A DNA stretch of 64,000 nucleotides, taken from the NCBI GenBank assembly GCA_018350325.1, contig JAEVLN010000010.1:62001-126000 (forward strand), read 5' to 3'. The first letter of the stretch is position 1; every line of letters starts with the position of its first letter. The notes beneath the pieces were generated by a model. That model did no database searches and had not been told where the DNA came from. It worked only from the letters and a program-made list of their open reading frames with translations. Positions 12,024 through 23,717 of the stretch are shown here, one piece after another. The position numbers and the translations under genes are program-made. This stretch comes from Globodera rostochiensis (Eukaryota; Nematoda; Chromadorea; Rhabditida; Heteroderidae).

Positions 12024-12353
12024 ATGCAACGATTTAGGCGATCGATGAACGTAACGAATTGGCAATTGCAGAAGCAGCAACAGCAGCACCAGGAGGAGAA
12101 CAACAACTTTCCGGACTGCTGCTGTGACGAGGGCCAAAGCGCTGGGCCCCCGCCGCCGCCGCCGGAGGGCACCATTAGCAGAGCGGACGAAAATAATTAT
12201 TATTTTGACAATAATTGGCGGCCGCTTCTGCACGATGGACAACAAATTCTGCACACACATTTAAATAATCAACAGCAGCGAGCAGTGCACTGTGATGGTG
12301 GTGGCATTGCTAAATATGGAGATGGTCAAATGATGGTGGGGGCTTACAAATGA
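12024..12353 (+). CDS. Possible Gln/Pro-rich exon, unassigned
   Basis: An open frame starts with an ATG and encodes MQRFRRSMNVTNWQLQKQQQ, a Cys cluster, a run of six prolines and a Gln/Asn/His-rich end. Composition looks like a transcription-factor activation region, and it lies 1 kb upstream of the bZIP exons on the same strand. I could not find a donor whose phase joins the bZIP exon at 13373, so linkage is unproven. A direct repeat AAATGATGGTGGGGGCTTA occurs twice at its end. It could equally be chance. Confidence 0.3.
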   Translation: MQRFRRSMNVTNWQLQKQQQQHQEENNNFPDCCCDEGQSAGPPPPPPEGTISRADENNYYFDNNWRPLLHDGQQILHTHLNNQQQRAVHCDGGGIAKYGDGQMMVGAYK

Positions 12354-13372
12354 TGGTGGGGGCTTATGCTTTCGTGATTCGATGGGACCGACGAACATAC
12401 CTCGGCCAGTGTTTTGTGAACGGGCCTTTCACCGGACAGGACAGACCTCTGATCTGCTCTGATCGGGGTCCCCTGGTCAGGTGATCCGGCCATAGCCGGA
12501 CATCTAAAAGTCATAGCGCCGGAGGCGTCACTGACCAAAATTTGGCAAAAAGATGAATTTTTGTTCTGTTTTTATCGTGAAAACACTGATTCGGTAGGAG
12601 CCAGGCTCTACGAGTGTTTCGAGACTTGAAATTTACCAGGCCCGATACCGAAACTTGACTTCGGGATCGAGACCAGGATGCAAAACCGTGAAATTTCTTG
12701 AATTGAGGGGCCAAAGGACTTGAATTTCGAACATTTTAAGATAGGCGGGATGCCAAAGATGAAGAACAGAAACATTCACGTCGTCTATTCGTCCATTGGC
12801 CATACACAAATTTTTACGAATTCTGTGAGGGCGGACACGACATTATGGTGGGAGATGTTTGGGGGTGGGGGAAGCTACCGGTTCGAGCGTCGAACGTTTT
12901 ATACCTTCCTTCAAGCTGACCGGATCTGGTCGAACATTATACCAAATGAAAGCTTTCGATGAGTTTAAGCTATATAATTAGGGTTGTAGCTTTACGATTG
13001 GACAAAGCTCAAAAAAGTTATGGTAAAAAAGTGAACAACTCGAAAAGGGCCAATTTTGCGGTTTCTGACGCTATAAGTTTTTTGAGGGTTGTTCAATCAA
13101 TTAATTAGCTTCTGTATGCTTTACGACTAATCGGTTAAGCCTAAAGAAAGTTATAATTCCTTTTTTACAAATTGGCGCTTCGCCACTCCGCCGGGTCGGA
13201 AGCGTTTGGGGAGGGTTCCTTGTGGGGGAGATACGAAAACAAATTTTCCATGCGATACTCAAAAATGTTTATTAAACTTTGAATCTTAGATTAAGCATCC
13301 CAGAAATTGTCGCATATTTCATGTCAGGGTCGGGAACGGTCCAACCCTTTAAAATAAATAAACAAATTTCAG
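12354..13372. other. Spacer or intron upstream of bZIP exons
   Basis: No exon is supported. The segment 12890-13160 contains text similar to the arms of the foldback element at 41074-41395 (AAAGCT, TTTAAGCT, AAAAAAGTTAT motifs), so it is probably a repeat remnant. Confidence 0.4.
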
Positions 13373-14034
13373 TGCAATTCCATCAACCCGCACACCGCCA
13401 GAGGCACTGCTGTACTGCGCATGCACTCCGACCTCTTCCGAAGCTCCCGATTTGTGCGGGCGGCAGCAGGAAAAGGCATTGTTGCCTCGGGCATCGTTGT
13501 CGTCGTCGTCGTTGTTGTTGTTCACTGAAAAGACATGTGCTTGGCATCGCTGGATTGATCAGTTGTTGCAGGAAGTGCGCTGCGAAATTTGTGCAGAACG
13601 AGTGGGTTTTGAAATGGTTCAGGTTGGAGGCGCTAGCTGCGCCTCTAGGGTTAGTGATCAGCAGGCTGATTAGTGATCACCTTCTGAATCGTTACGATCA
13701 GCACTGCTCGATGCACCTTAAGCTGATCTGCATCGGCCGTTCCACAATGTCGTCCTCAGCGTGTGGGTCAAGCCATTGTGCCTTCGGCACGTCATCCGTC
13801 AACTTTGAGCAGTTGCTGAAGCGAAAGCGAGAACAGAACCGTGCCGCGGCACAACGCTATCGTCACCGGAAGCACTGTCGGTTGGAATGGGAACAAGACG
13901 AAGTCGCGCGGTTGATGGAGCAGAACGAGAAAATGCGCGCCGAGAGAGAACGCCTACGGGCAAACATCGCCAAGTTAAAGGCACAGCTGTCCACGCTCAA
14001 CGGCAAAGACAAAAATGGGAAGAGGAAAAGCTAA
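13373..14034 (+). CDS. ATF4-like bZIP transcription factor (3' exons)
   Basis: The final exon (13760-14034) encodes a bZIP domain: the basic region KRKREQNRAAAQRYRHRK has the N-x7-R pattern, followed by a leucine/methionine-spaced coiled coil (EVARLMEQNEKMRAERERLRANIAKLKAQL). NRAAAQRYRHRK resembles ATF4/ATF5 (NKTAATRYRQKKR). An upstream exon 13373-13536 in another frame (TPPEALLYCACTPTSSEAPD, RASLSSSSLLLFTEK) joins it in phase through a GTGCTT donor and CCTCAG acceptor. Family knowledge: ATF4-type factors drive amino-acid and oxidative stress programmes. The first exon(s) and start codon are not identified. The basic region and zipper are certain; the orthology is likely. Confidence 0.75.
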
Positions 14035-14554
14035 AAATGGTGGCACCTCTTTTTTTCTTGGCAAATCTCAAATGGCACCATTTTTTATTTAAATTCAGAC
14101 TTTCGTTGTTCGCTAAATTCGGTTTTTATTGTTTTTGGATGAAGAAGGCAAAGAAACTTTTATATTTTCTGAACTTTATTGAATGTGTAATTTTTTGAAC
14201 ATCTCTAAAAGTTGCGCGGCCACTTTGAACGGCAATTTATTTCAACAAAAAATATTTAAATGGAGAGGCCGACCATTTTTGGTTTAATATAGCTTAATTT
14301 ATGTTCGATTTTTTGTCACCAAAAGTATTTTATCCAATTGTGCAAAGCTCAAACAAACAAAAGGGGGGAGAGAAGGGCGTTTAGGTAATTATCACACGGG
14401 GGGCATCGCAAATTGGGGGGGGGCGGGGGTTAACAGCTGAGAGAGAGAGAGAGAGGGAGTGATTGGGCGGGCGATGGTCTCGAAAGGTTGCGAGCAGTCC
14501 AACAGCAGCAGAATACAGTAGTTGGTGGTGTCTCCTCCTCCTCTGCGCGGACTC
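14035..14554. other. Spacer between convergent genes
   Basis: AT-rich sequence with a GA microsatellite (about 14441-14458) and G-runs (about 14356-14430). No gene is seen. Confidence 0.6.
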
Positions 14555-15377
14555 TCAGAGGAACCGGATGGACGGCTCCAGGGGCGACCACTTCTTCTCC
14601 ATCACAATCCGATGAGTGCCAAAATCGTTCCGAGGCGCTGTCCTGAAAAAGTTTAGGGCTTTTAGGGACGGATTATCGTTTTTGTTAATCAGAATCCGGT
14701 GAAATTAGCCTAGGATTTTGCAATCATCGAGCTCCCGCGCAGTATTAAGTAAAATGATCCGCTTAATTCCAGGTCGCCGTCTGATCACAGTTCAAGGTTG
14801 ATCGCCTGATCTTGTCACAATGTGATCATCCAACCTCTAATCAGATCAAAATTTGATCACCAAAACTTTTGGATCAGCAGAAAAATTAAACCCAAAAAAA
14901 ATCTAAATCCTCAGATTGAAAAAATTAAATTGGTCATTTACGAACTGTTCAAAAGTCCTACCGTTACCTGTATTTCCAACCATTTTGCACGACGCGTGGC
15001 GAAAAACGACGGACCCATTCGCCTTGCCACGCCCGAGGGCCAATTGACATATCCGCCGCCGAAACGGGCAAAACAATTTCGTATTCAATGTCCGTTGAGG
15101 AGTCCGATTGGCCAGCCGTTCGGGCCACAAAAAGCGCTAAATAAAAGAGTCTGACTTTATGCAAAAGAAAATTCACTCTTTTCAGTGAGTATTTACATAT
15201 TTGGACACTTTAACAATTTAATTCTAGCCAAAAGCCGGCATTCGAAATTGAAAACAAAGGGTAAGCCGAGTTGAATTTTGCAAATTTTTAATTCTGACCA
15301 GCTAATAAAAGACCGATGAACGCTGCTGACAAATGAGAGGTGCCGTCGTTGTTCTTTTCTCGGAAAATAGACAACAT
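14555..15377 (-). CDS. Small membrane-anchored or secreted protein, 111 aa, unknown
   Basis: Three minus-strand exons (15377-15299, 15136-14968, 14642-14555) join in phase for 111 residues. The protein starts MLSIFREKNNDGTSH and has a hydrophobic segment (LSAAFIGLLLAALFVA) spanning the first splice junction, which could be a signal anchor. After it comes a soluble part with SDSSTDIEYEIVLPVSA and a Trp/Arg-rich end (VQNGWKYR joined to TAPRNDFGTHRIVMEKKW) that stops after PSIRFL. Donors are GTCAGA and GTAACG; acceptors TTTAG and TTTCAG. No known domain is visible. The exons are too short to appear as long open frames, but the phase-consistent chain supports the gene. Possibly a type II membrane protein or a small secreted protein. 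Confidence 0.6.
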
Positions 15378-17307
15378 TTTCAAATCGTTTGCACTGATCA
15401 GTTTGATTTATATCTGTGAGAAAAGGCAACCTTTTGAAAACTCCCAAAATTTGACGGAAGAATAAATGAATGATGGACACTTTTGGTTTTTGTGAATTTG
15501 GAAAATTATGGTTAAAAGATTCGTATTGTATGTAAATCCGGTCAGGTTCATTTGGGTCGTGTGGCACGGCACGTCAAGAAGTTGTGTTTGTTCTTAAAAA
15601 GTGCTGACATTTTCACTTTTTGACGTAAACAAAGAAAGCGACAAAAGATGTGTGTGCTGTGTAAAAAGACAATTGGGACATATTCAAACAGTTCAAAATT
15701 CTTTCACATCTCGTGTCAACCCAATAAATGATTGGGGGGGGGGGAGAAACTCCATTAAAGTCCTATTTAAAATGTTTCCGTCCGTCCGTCGCATCAGTGC
15801 TGGACGAGTTCCGAAGCCAGAGCATCGAAATAGCCGTGAATTCCGGCGGGGACTTGGAAAATTTTGTTTTAACTGACCACAAAGTGCCAAAAACTGGTAG
15901 AAAATCATCCATGGACCTGTCTCATTATCATGCTATTAGCTATTAAACGGGTTTCTGATTGGATAGGTTCATAAAATGGTTTTATTTTTATATTTTAGAC
16001 AACATTTGGCCAATCTCATATGCACATTGGAAAAAATGTTACACTTAAAATGGGATTTGCCAGAGAGTCGCGGATTCCAAACTTTGAACGTCTTCAGCTT
16101 TAATTAAAGCAAAATTTTGGGTGGAGTATAAAAAACTATTAATTTTAATAATAATAATAGGCGCCAACAACTTGACTTTCACAGAATGAATTGGCGCTTT
16201 TTTCTGACTTTACGGAACAGGAAACACGCCCGCCCCTCAGGGGATGGATGATGGGAGGGATATGTGCGGAAGGAAATAAATAATTAAAAGCCATTGCGTG
16301 CATCAACGGAATTGGATGAACAAAGTGCCAAGAAATAACGGCACACAACACACACACATCATTGGCGTTTATTTTTATTTTATTCTTCGCCGTTTTCCAT
16401 TTAATAATTGAATATGGCCCCCCCGGGCGTTGTTGTGCGGGAGAGACAGAGAGAGAGTGAAACGCTGAGAAACATTTTAAAATTCACAAAACTTTTTTGT
16501 TTTTAATTTAGACAAAATGTGCGCATTGAGTTGGGAGGGAGGGGACCACCCGGCGGAAATGCCAAAAGCGGAACAATGCTTAAGAAAAGTCCCCCCCCCC
16601 CCCGCCCCCGCCAGCGACAACACCCGCCGCCGCCACCACCACTTTTTGATTTGTTCAAATTGAAAATTAACGAACAGAAAATGAACAAAAAAAAAAGCCA
16701 GGTGTCTGTAAATGTTGGCACGACATTTCCAATTATAATAATTATTATTATTACTATTATATAGGGCAAAAAAATGCCTAAAAGGCATGCCAATGCTCAA
16801 TTTCAATTTTCCGTGCTTCAGGTGGGGGGGGGGGAATTACGGCACTATGCACTTTTCGTGGGGCTAATTGTGTCCTTCTCGAACAACCAACACCCACACA
16901 TAATAAATGGCAATTTCGAAATAGGCTGGCAATGAAAACATCAGCATGTTTAAAATTCTGTTCGAACACCAACCAACCAATGAGCATGACGAATCTCGAT
17001 TAATTGTGGCAAGAATTACCCCCCCCCCCCCCCCACCCGCCTGGGGCAATAGAGGGATTTTTTTGCATTTCGTCAGGTCGGAACCCCGCAAAGGTCGTCC
17101 GTCTCGCGCGGACGTCGAAGTGTATACCCTATAAAACTATCGTAAAAACAAGTTACCTACTTAATGTGCTAGGTTTGGTGAAGGAACAAAAACATTCATT
17201 CGCATATGTCCATTTTATATACCCGTTATTACGAGCACCAATCAAAATGTAATCAACAATTTATAGTGTCTGTACAAAAAAAAGAGGCAAGAGCATGCGT
17301 CATCTGA
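15378..17307. other. Intergenic, low-complexity
   Basis: No supported gene chain. A possible orphan exon lies at about 15780-15896 (plus, VLDEFRSQSIEIAVNSGGDL). The rest contains many homopolymer C and G runs (16585, 16823, 17020), ATT microsatellites (16150, 16740) and CCGCCGCC tracts. Confidence 0.5.
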
Positions 17308-19659
17308 TCACTTCCGCTTCAACCATTTTGGAAGCTCGGTTGTTGATGTACGAGTCCCGCTCATCGCTGCTAAAGACGTGCCGTCGTCTTTTGTCGTGCG
17401 CGTCACGCCCTGTCCGTCAGAAGGCGTTGAAGACGAAGACTGTCCTGGTCCTGACGAATTTCCTTCGTCCGACGGCAATTTGTCCACAATGGTGCTCAAA
17501 TAGGGACGGAATACGGTGTTCACCGCCAACCTAAGAATGGAAAATTGTTAAGTAATCAATCGGCCAATATAGAGAAGCTTTGTGAGAGAAAACAATCGTC
17601 TTGAGATTTTATAGTAAAAGTCCGAGAATTTCGACCGCGCTTAAAAACATCTACATTTTATTTGGTTGGTTGATTTAAGCTGAAAAGGAAGCGGCATTCA
17701 ATAGGAAGAGTCAGAAAAAATGCTGGGCTTAAGGTTTGTAAAGGATTTGGTCCAATTCAGGGTCGTAACCAGAAAAAATTTTTGGGGGGGGGGGCCAAGC
17801 CAAAAAAGTCGATTCTTAGGGGTGCATTTTCGAGTTTTATTGCATTTTTCTTAAGCAATTTTTCCCAACAAAAAAAAAATTCGATTTTCGTTAAATTTTT
17901 TTAACATTTTTGTTTAAAAATAGCGTAAAAATCGAAATCGCCCATTTTTCGAATTTTTAAAAAATGCAAGTTTTTTGAAAACTTCTGGGGGATGGGGGGG
18001 GGTCGGCGGTGTCGATAGGCGCCGCCGAGAAAATTTTGAAGATTTTAACGATATTTGTTAAGGGATTTGCAACCTAAAATTTAAAAATACGGTAATTTTT
18101 TGAACCTTTTTAAGAATCGGGGGGCCGGCGGTGCCGATAGGCGCCGCCGGGAAAAATTTTTTGAGTTTTTTGATGGAATTTGTTAAGAAAATTGGCCCAA
18201 AAATTGAAAAAGTGGAAAACAATAGGGTCCCCCCTCTTGTTTTTTTTCCTCAAAAAATATTTCGGGGGGGGGGGGCCTGGCCCCCTTGCCCCCCCCCCTA
18301 GTTACGGGCCTGGTCCAATTTGCTGTATTTTCTGTATTGCCAGGGGGGGGGGGGGATTTATGAAAAAAACCATAGGGGGACCCTTTTGTTTTGCAATATT
18401 CGTAATTTTTGGACCATTAACAAAAATGGAGTAGAAACGGAAAACAAACGCCCCTAAAAACGAAAAACATTCTTTGGAAAAATTTCTTAACGAAAATGCA
18501 ATAAAAAGGGGGAAAAATACACCCCTAAGAATTCCACCCCCCCGAAAAAAATTTCTGGCTACGGGCCTGGCCGGACTTATTGCGCGGGCCGGGGAATTTT
18601 TTTTAAAACTGAACACTTTTGTTAGCGGGGTCAGACTTGAAAAATCATTGAATTTTTTTTACCATTCTCCGGCAGCTGCAGATGCTTCTGGTTGTGAACA
18701 GAGTCGAAAATGGTCGGGCACAAAAAACTGATCGGCACTCAGTTCGGTAGTCGTCGTCGTCGAATTTGCCGCCAAATAATTCCGTTGCTGATCGACGCCA
18801 ATAATTTTCAGAATAAGCACACATTTTGGCGCAATTTCAGCATCCAACAGCGAAGTCGCGTCATCCGAGCGCAATTTGCTGGCCGGCACTTGGCGCAGTT
18901 CGAACTGAAGCGTTGGCGTTATGATGTCACGCAGAAATTTGAACAACGCCGAAACTGAAAAGTATATGTTTCATGTCAAATTCAAAATTTTTCCCAACCA
19001 ACAGGGAATGTTTTTTTCCAAATTCCCTCCCCCCCCCCCCTCCCCCCACTACCCAAAAAATCTAAACTTTTGCAATTTATGGGTATGGGATAAATTTCAT
19101 AAAAAATCGTTTTGCCAGATGCGTCTATTGTTTTTCATTTCCTTTTTAAAAAATTTGCTAAACAATCGAAACTGAAGGACTTCACCCATCAATCACGTTC
19201 CCAAATTCTTATTTTGTAAAAACCTGGTTCAGTGGAGAGGAACTGCGCCTGCAACACATGGCCAACAGACAGCCGGAAGCGCACAACTGTGCGTTTGTAC
19301 GCCCTTTGCTTCAACTCGCGGTCTTTTTCCTTCACAAATCGGGCAGGCAACAGCGCTCTCTGTTTTTTGCTAAAAATTCCTTATTTTTTTGTATAAATTT
19401 CAACAACAAAAAAAATCCCCCACTTCTCCTCCCTCAACGATCTGAGCATCATGCGGAGGTCGTTAGTGCCAATTTCGTAAAAATTGTCGTCCTCCTCCTC
19501 TTGTTGTTGTTGTTGTTGTTCTACGACCACCGTTGGGTCGAACAAAAGCGCATTGCGTTGAATGGCGGACGGGGCAGAGGAGAGATTGGCATCTTCCGAA
19601 GGCAGGGGGCCAGGGTCAGTGCCAGTGCCATTTGCAATTTCATTTTCTCTTTTCTCCAT
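17308..19659 (-). CDS. TUG/ASPSCR1-like UBX-domain protein
   Basis: Minus-strand exons 19659-19424, 19369-19224, 18954-18663 and 17530-17308 sum to 897 nt (298 residues) with consistent phases. Matches to the TUG (ASPSCR1/UBXN9) family are the FYEIGTNDLRMMLRSLREE segment (family: FELTVDDVRRRL), the conserved bridge LLPARFVKEKDRELKQRAYK, the UBX ubiquitin-like fold (VVRFRLSVGHVLQAQFLST to LDAEIAPKCVLILK) and the hallmark C-terminal PKWLK, here ELPKWLKRK. TUG proteins bind the p97/VCP ATPase and in mammals tether GLUT4 vesicles. The exon may instead start at 19665 after an acceptor, with ubiquitin-like N-terminal domains encoded further upstream; I found no such exon before rpl-12. As read, the protein lacks those N-terminal domains. 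The last intron contains a hAT-like element. Confidence 0.85.
17758..18312. mobile_element. hAT-like element, CAGGGTCGTAACCAGA type
   Basis: Perfect 8-bp target duplication GTCCAATT (17750-17757 and 18313-18320). Ends are CAGGGTCGTAACCAGA and CTAGTTACGGGCCTG. Inside are two copies of the GC-rich hairpin cassette (18001-18037, 18121-18160), a TTCTTAAGCAATTTTT motif and a long G/C-run region that can pair. It sits in the last intron of the TUG-like gene. Confidence 0.88.
18340..18570. mobile_element. Degraded relative of the 17758 element
   Basis: Starts after TATTGC with CAGGGG-poly-G and ends in TTTCTGGCTACGGGCCTG, the same right end as the element just upstream. It contains TTTCTTAACGAAAATGCAATA. 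No target duplication is visible, so the left boundary is uncertain. Confidence 0.5.
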
Positions 19660-20335
19660 TGGATTCTAAATAAATGACATTCATTAGTGGAAAACGGAAA
19701 GAATTGAGGGCAAGTCAGACGTTTTTCCTTTTTTTTCAATAGCTAAGCATTTCAAAAAGCAAGAGGTGTCTCAATAATCATTTTAATTCACAAAATTTGT
19801 TGACAAAACAGAATCAAAATTTTTATAGTGGGACAGAGCAATAAGTTTTAAAAATCATCATTTTGTTAGGGGAGAGAGTTTTGCATTTGACGACGATAAG
19901 TTTTTTGGCCTCAACCGGATCCGGATTTTACTAAAAAAGCCGGGTCGGGTTAAATAAGATTTGGAGAACAGTTGTATGCAAGAAAAAAAAATTAAGATCT
20001 TGACAAGAAAAATTTGAATTCTAATCTTAACAAGAAAACAAAGATTCGAATTTTGCATTTTTAAATGAAAATTAAAAAAAAACGCTTAACTAGTGACTAC
20101 AAAAATCCATTTTTAAAACGACAAAAATAGACAAATCGGTTAGCTTTTGCTTGATCTAAGGTTCAGAAAACAAGTTTCTGAACGGTGTCATATTTGACAT
20201 TTGCTTAGCTAATGACAACGTTATGACTGAGGGCGTCGAGAAATCGGTTCCCGAATGTTTGGAAATCGTTAAAAGTGGAACAAATTAATAAGCATAATCA
20301 GAAATTCAGATCAATTCAGTTTCACTTAGACAAAA
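19660..20335. other. Divergent promoter region between TUG-like gene and rpl-12
   Basis: This 0.7 kb spacer separates the divergent TUG-like and rpl-12 genes. It contains remnants of CCGGATCCGG and AAGATTTGAATT-type iterated text (19900-20060). No TATA box or other defined element stands out. Confidence 0.5.
20327..20329 (+). promoter_or_regulatory. Probable spliced-leader trans-splice acceptor of rpl-12
   Basis: TTTCACTTAG immediately precedes ACAAAAATG, placing an AG acceptor 6 nt before the start codon with no upstream coding exon. In nematodes this arrangement usually marks spliced-leader addition. rpl-23A shows the same layout (AAATTATTAG, then GACTATGG). Confidence 0.6.
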
Positions 20336-21981
20336 ATGCCGCCGAAATTCGACCCAACTGAGATCAAAATCGGTATGAAATTGAGTTTTCTCAAACATTG
20401 TGTCTAAATTTTCAAATTTCAGTGTACCTGCGTTGCGTCGGTGGTGAAATTGGTGCAACATCTGCACTTGCACCAAAAGTTGGCCCACTTGGATTGGTCT
20501 GGTTTTATAAACAAGGGCTACGGGTCAAGAACGTTATTTAATCAAATAATTTTTAGTCGCCCAAAAAAATTGGTGAAGACATTGCGAAGGCCACACAGGA
20601 CTGGAAAGGGCTTAAGGTTACCTGCAAGCTGACAATTCAGGTTTTAATTTGAACATGATCTACAAAAAACAAAATCCGGACTAGACAATGTTGCCTTCGA
20701 GATTTGGACCTTTTTTCTGTAGGGGGGGGGGGAAGCTCGGGACTTAACTCAAATTGTTATCTAAAAAAAGCTGAAAATGTTTAGCTCTGGCTTCTTTGAT
20801 TGCCTTTTATGTTACACATAAATGAATAAATGAAAAGATCAAATAAAGGTTTATCCGGTTTAAACTTCTCGAAATGCTTATAACGAATTTTTTCGTAGAA
20901 TCGTGTCGCCAAGATCGACGTTGTCCCATCGGCCGCCTCTCTGATCATCAAAGAGTTGCGCGAACCTCCGCGAGACCGCAAAAAAGTCAAAAACGGTATG
21001 AAAAAGCGTATTGATTCGTCCGTGTTGTGCCCGTTTTTGGGTCGGGGGTCTCGAAGGGCCCCCATCCCCCGGTCCAATAAACGCTTTGGCACGTTTATTA
21101 TTCGGTAACAGTCACATCCAGTGACACTTGGTTGAGGTTTGTCACTTTTATACGAAAATTTTGGGTTTTGATGCTGAAAGACTAGGGGAGGGGCTCATAA
21201 AAATTTTGGGGTCAGGCCATCTCATCAACACCCAACTCATCACCAATCAAGACTAGGGCAATATTTTGATTCAACCTGACCCGATTAAGAAATTCTTAAA
21301 GCCACTCAAAAGATCTCAAAAGTTGAAGCTAACACAAAGTTAAAGCTTAGCGATTGGGACAAGTATAAGGTATGGTCAGAAAACTTTCCAAAATAGGGAT
21401 TTTTAAACTATCAAGTATTAATGCTTGCTATAATTTTTGATATTTGTTCAATTTCAAAGCTTAAACTTAATGTTAGCTTCAATTCTTTGAGATCTTTCGA
21501 GTAGCTTTAAGAATTTCTGAATCGGTTAAGGTTGAAGCAAGTGTTGTCCCGGTCGTGATTGGTAATGGGTTGGGGGAGAACCAAAATTTAATGCGATTTG
21601 ATCCATTTTATTAGTCAACGTCCAAAAAGATTCCACCATTTTTAGTGAAGCACAATGGCAACCTGACCATCGAGCAAGTGATCAACATTGCGCGTCAGAT
21701 GCGCCCTCGTTCAATCGCACGGAAGTTGCAGGGCACCGTGAAGGAAATTTTGGGTACGTTTTTTTTCTGTTAACACGCCCCAGGGTGTTTTGGTGATTTG
21801 GAATGAAAATTAACCAACTGAGTTAAGAATTCATTTAAAATTTTGTTTGTACTGCAGTTTTCAATGACATGTTGATTTCACAGGAACCGCCCAGTCGGTT
21901 GGCTGCACCATCGATGGACAACATCCGCACGACATTGTGGACGCGATCAGAGGGGGAGACATCGAAATACCCGAGGAATAA
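20336..21981 (+). CDS. rpl-12: 60S ribosomal protein L12 (uL11)
   Basis: Six exons (20336-20372, 20423-20496, 20557-20640, 20899-20995, 21646-21753, 21884-21981) sum to 498 nt and encode 165 residues, the normal length. Recognisable pieces are [89 protein letters not shown] and [20 protein letters not shown]. uL11 forms the stalk base of the large subunit, where it contacts 28S rRNA, the P-stalk and translation factors. Intron 4 carries a foldback repeat. All introns are GT-AG. The gene appears intact. The neighbour rpl-23A lies tail to tail 0.7 kb away. Confidence 0.97.
21228..21585. repeat. Long foldback element in rpl-12 intron 4
   Basis: Two arms of about 110-120 bp are imperfect inverted repeats. 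The left arm contains CCCAACTCAT, CACCAATCA, TTGATTCAACC and AAGAAATTCTTAAAG; the right arm contains the complements CTTTAAGAATTTCT, GGTTGAAGCAA, TGATTGGTAATGGGTTGGG. About 120 bp of unpaired sequence separates them. It is an old non-autonomous foldback transposon or hairpin repeat; no target duplication could be fixed. Confidence 0.75.
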
Positions 21982-22675
21982 AGAAAGGACGGCGCCTCCG
22001 ATTTTTGTGGGACGGACATTGGGAATTTGAGGTGAATGAGTTGCCAATTTCATTCATTCATCAATTGTTGTTATTGTTGTTACGGATAAATTTGTAATTG
22101 AAAGTGTTCCAATTTTTTGAAGTGTGTTGGACGGGGTACGCAGTTATCAATACGATCAATGGGGAAACTCCGAAATCCTTTCGCGCAAAGTGCTTTATTG
22201 CCCCTCGACCTTTATCGATACGCTATGATAAAGTATGATGATGCTTAAAATCCCTTGCCGAGCTGCTGATCAGCAATTGGGGCGAGAGCCCTACGCCGAA
22301 CCCAAATTTAAAGAAAAATTGTTCGTTTTCGAGCATTTTATGTCAATTTTCTTAACAAGCCAGCGTTACAATTGCGAAATTCCTACAGCGGCGCTGCCGA
22401 ACCCTTCCCAGAAATTAAAACCGACCGAAAATAGGCTTGTGAGTGTTCATAAAATGTTTTAAAGAGCACCAATTATACTAATATTGCCAGCTACTATACT
22501 TGTCAAAAAAGTTTTTGATCTTTCCGACTCCCAAAACCCAAACTTTTGGTCCATGGGAAATGCCCCACCCCGGTGATCTTGATAAACGATGAAAACAAAA
22601 AACAATAATAACAATTTATGCGCGCGACTCTTGACGCAAACAACGAAAAAAGGGCCAAAGTGTTGACAAAAATGA
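21982..22675. other. 3' region between convergent ribosomal protein genes
   Basis: Contains the 3' untranslated regions of rpl-12 (plus) and rpl-23A (minus). No further gene is seen. Confidence 0.7.
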
Positions 22676-23717
22676 TCAGATAATGCCAATTTTGTTGGCC
22701 ACATCCAAAGCGTCGTAATCGGCAGCCAACCGAACGTAGGCCTTCTTTGAATGGCTGGGTGTGATAAGAGTGTTGACCTAAACACAAATCAAATCATTTT
22801 TTTGAGGTGAAAAAGTTGAAGCAAAATACAATAAATAAGTGAACCCATGTGTTTCTAGACTCATCGAATCATGAACCAAGTTGGGGGGGGGGGTCCGGTT
22901 TTTAGGGAGTTGGATAAGTTCGGAAGCTCTGCAGATAAAAATATAAATTTTAATGACTTTGTTAAGAGAGTAACCCGAATTAGTCATGGTAACGAATGTT
23001 CGTTCATTTCGATGTAATGAAGAGGCAATTTTGACAACAAAAAATTTGCTCTAAGTTTAACTTTTGATGCCTGATCTTACAAATAACACAACGAGAGAGA
23101 GAGGGAGAAAGAACGAACCTTTTGTGCCTCGATGTTGTAGAGTTTGTTCACAGCACTCTTGATCTGGTGCTTGTTGGCCTTCACGTCCACAATGAACACC
23201 AAAGTGTTGGTGTCCTCAATTTTTTTCATTGCCGACTCGGTGGTCAACGGATGTTTGATGATCGAAAAGGAGTCCATTTTGTTCCGTTTCGGCACCGATT
23301 TGCGCGGATACTTTGGCGCACGTGGCAATTTGAGTGTTGACGGACGATAGAAATGGACGGAGGTGCGCACTTTCTTCTTGCGCGCGATGCGTTGACCCTT
23401 GGTCACTTTTTTCTTGGCGTCCACAGCCTTCGCAACCGCCGCCTTTCGATCTGTGGGTAATGATCACATTTTTTTGTTGTTGCAAAAAAGCTTAAATTTA
23501 AAAAGCCAATGAACCGCTAGAAGCAAAGTTTAGAGGGAGGGATTTTAAAAGTGTTTCTTCACAACAGAGGCATTTTTTTGCCTTTTTTTATGTATGTTTG
23601 TGAATGTTCAAAGGTTCAACCTTTCCCCCCTTTGGCGCCTGACGCTGCTTTCTTCCCAGTCCCCGCACCAGCAGACGCTGCGGGGCTTTTTTTCGTCACC
23701 GCCGCTTTCGGAGCCAT
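22676..23717 (-). CDS. rpl-23A: 60S ribosomal protein L23a (uL23)
   Basis: Three minus-strand exons (23717-23621, 23450-23119, 22777-22676; 531 nt) encode 176 residues. The N-terminus is the typical Ala/Lys-rich eukaryotic extension ([15 protein letters not shown]...). The core has [79 protein letters not shown], and the end is [20 protein letters not shown] then [13 protein letters not shown]. uL23 sits at the peptide exit tunnel and is the docking site for SRP and nascent-chain factors. The length and all conserved blocks are normal. An AG just upstream of the ATG suggests trans-splicing. Confidence 0.97.

Noticed and set aside
13279..13750. Upstream extension of the bZIP open frame
   Set aside because: The frame is Cys/Arg-rich and unlike protein; a different frame joined by splicing fits better.
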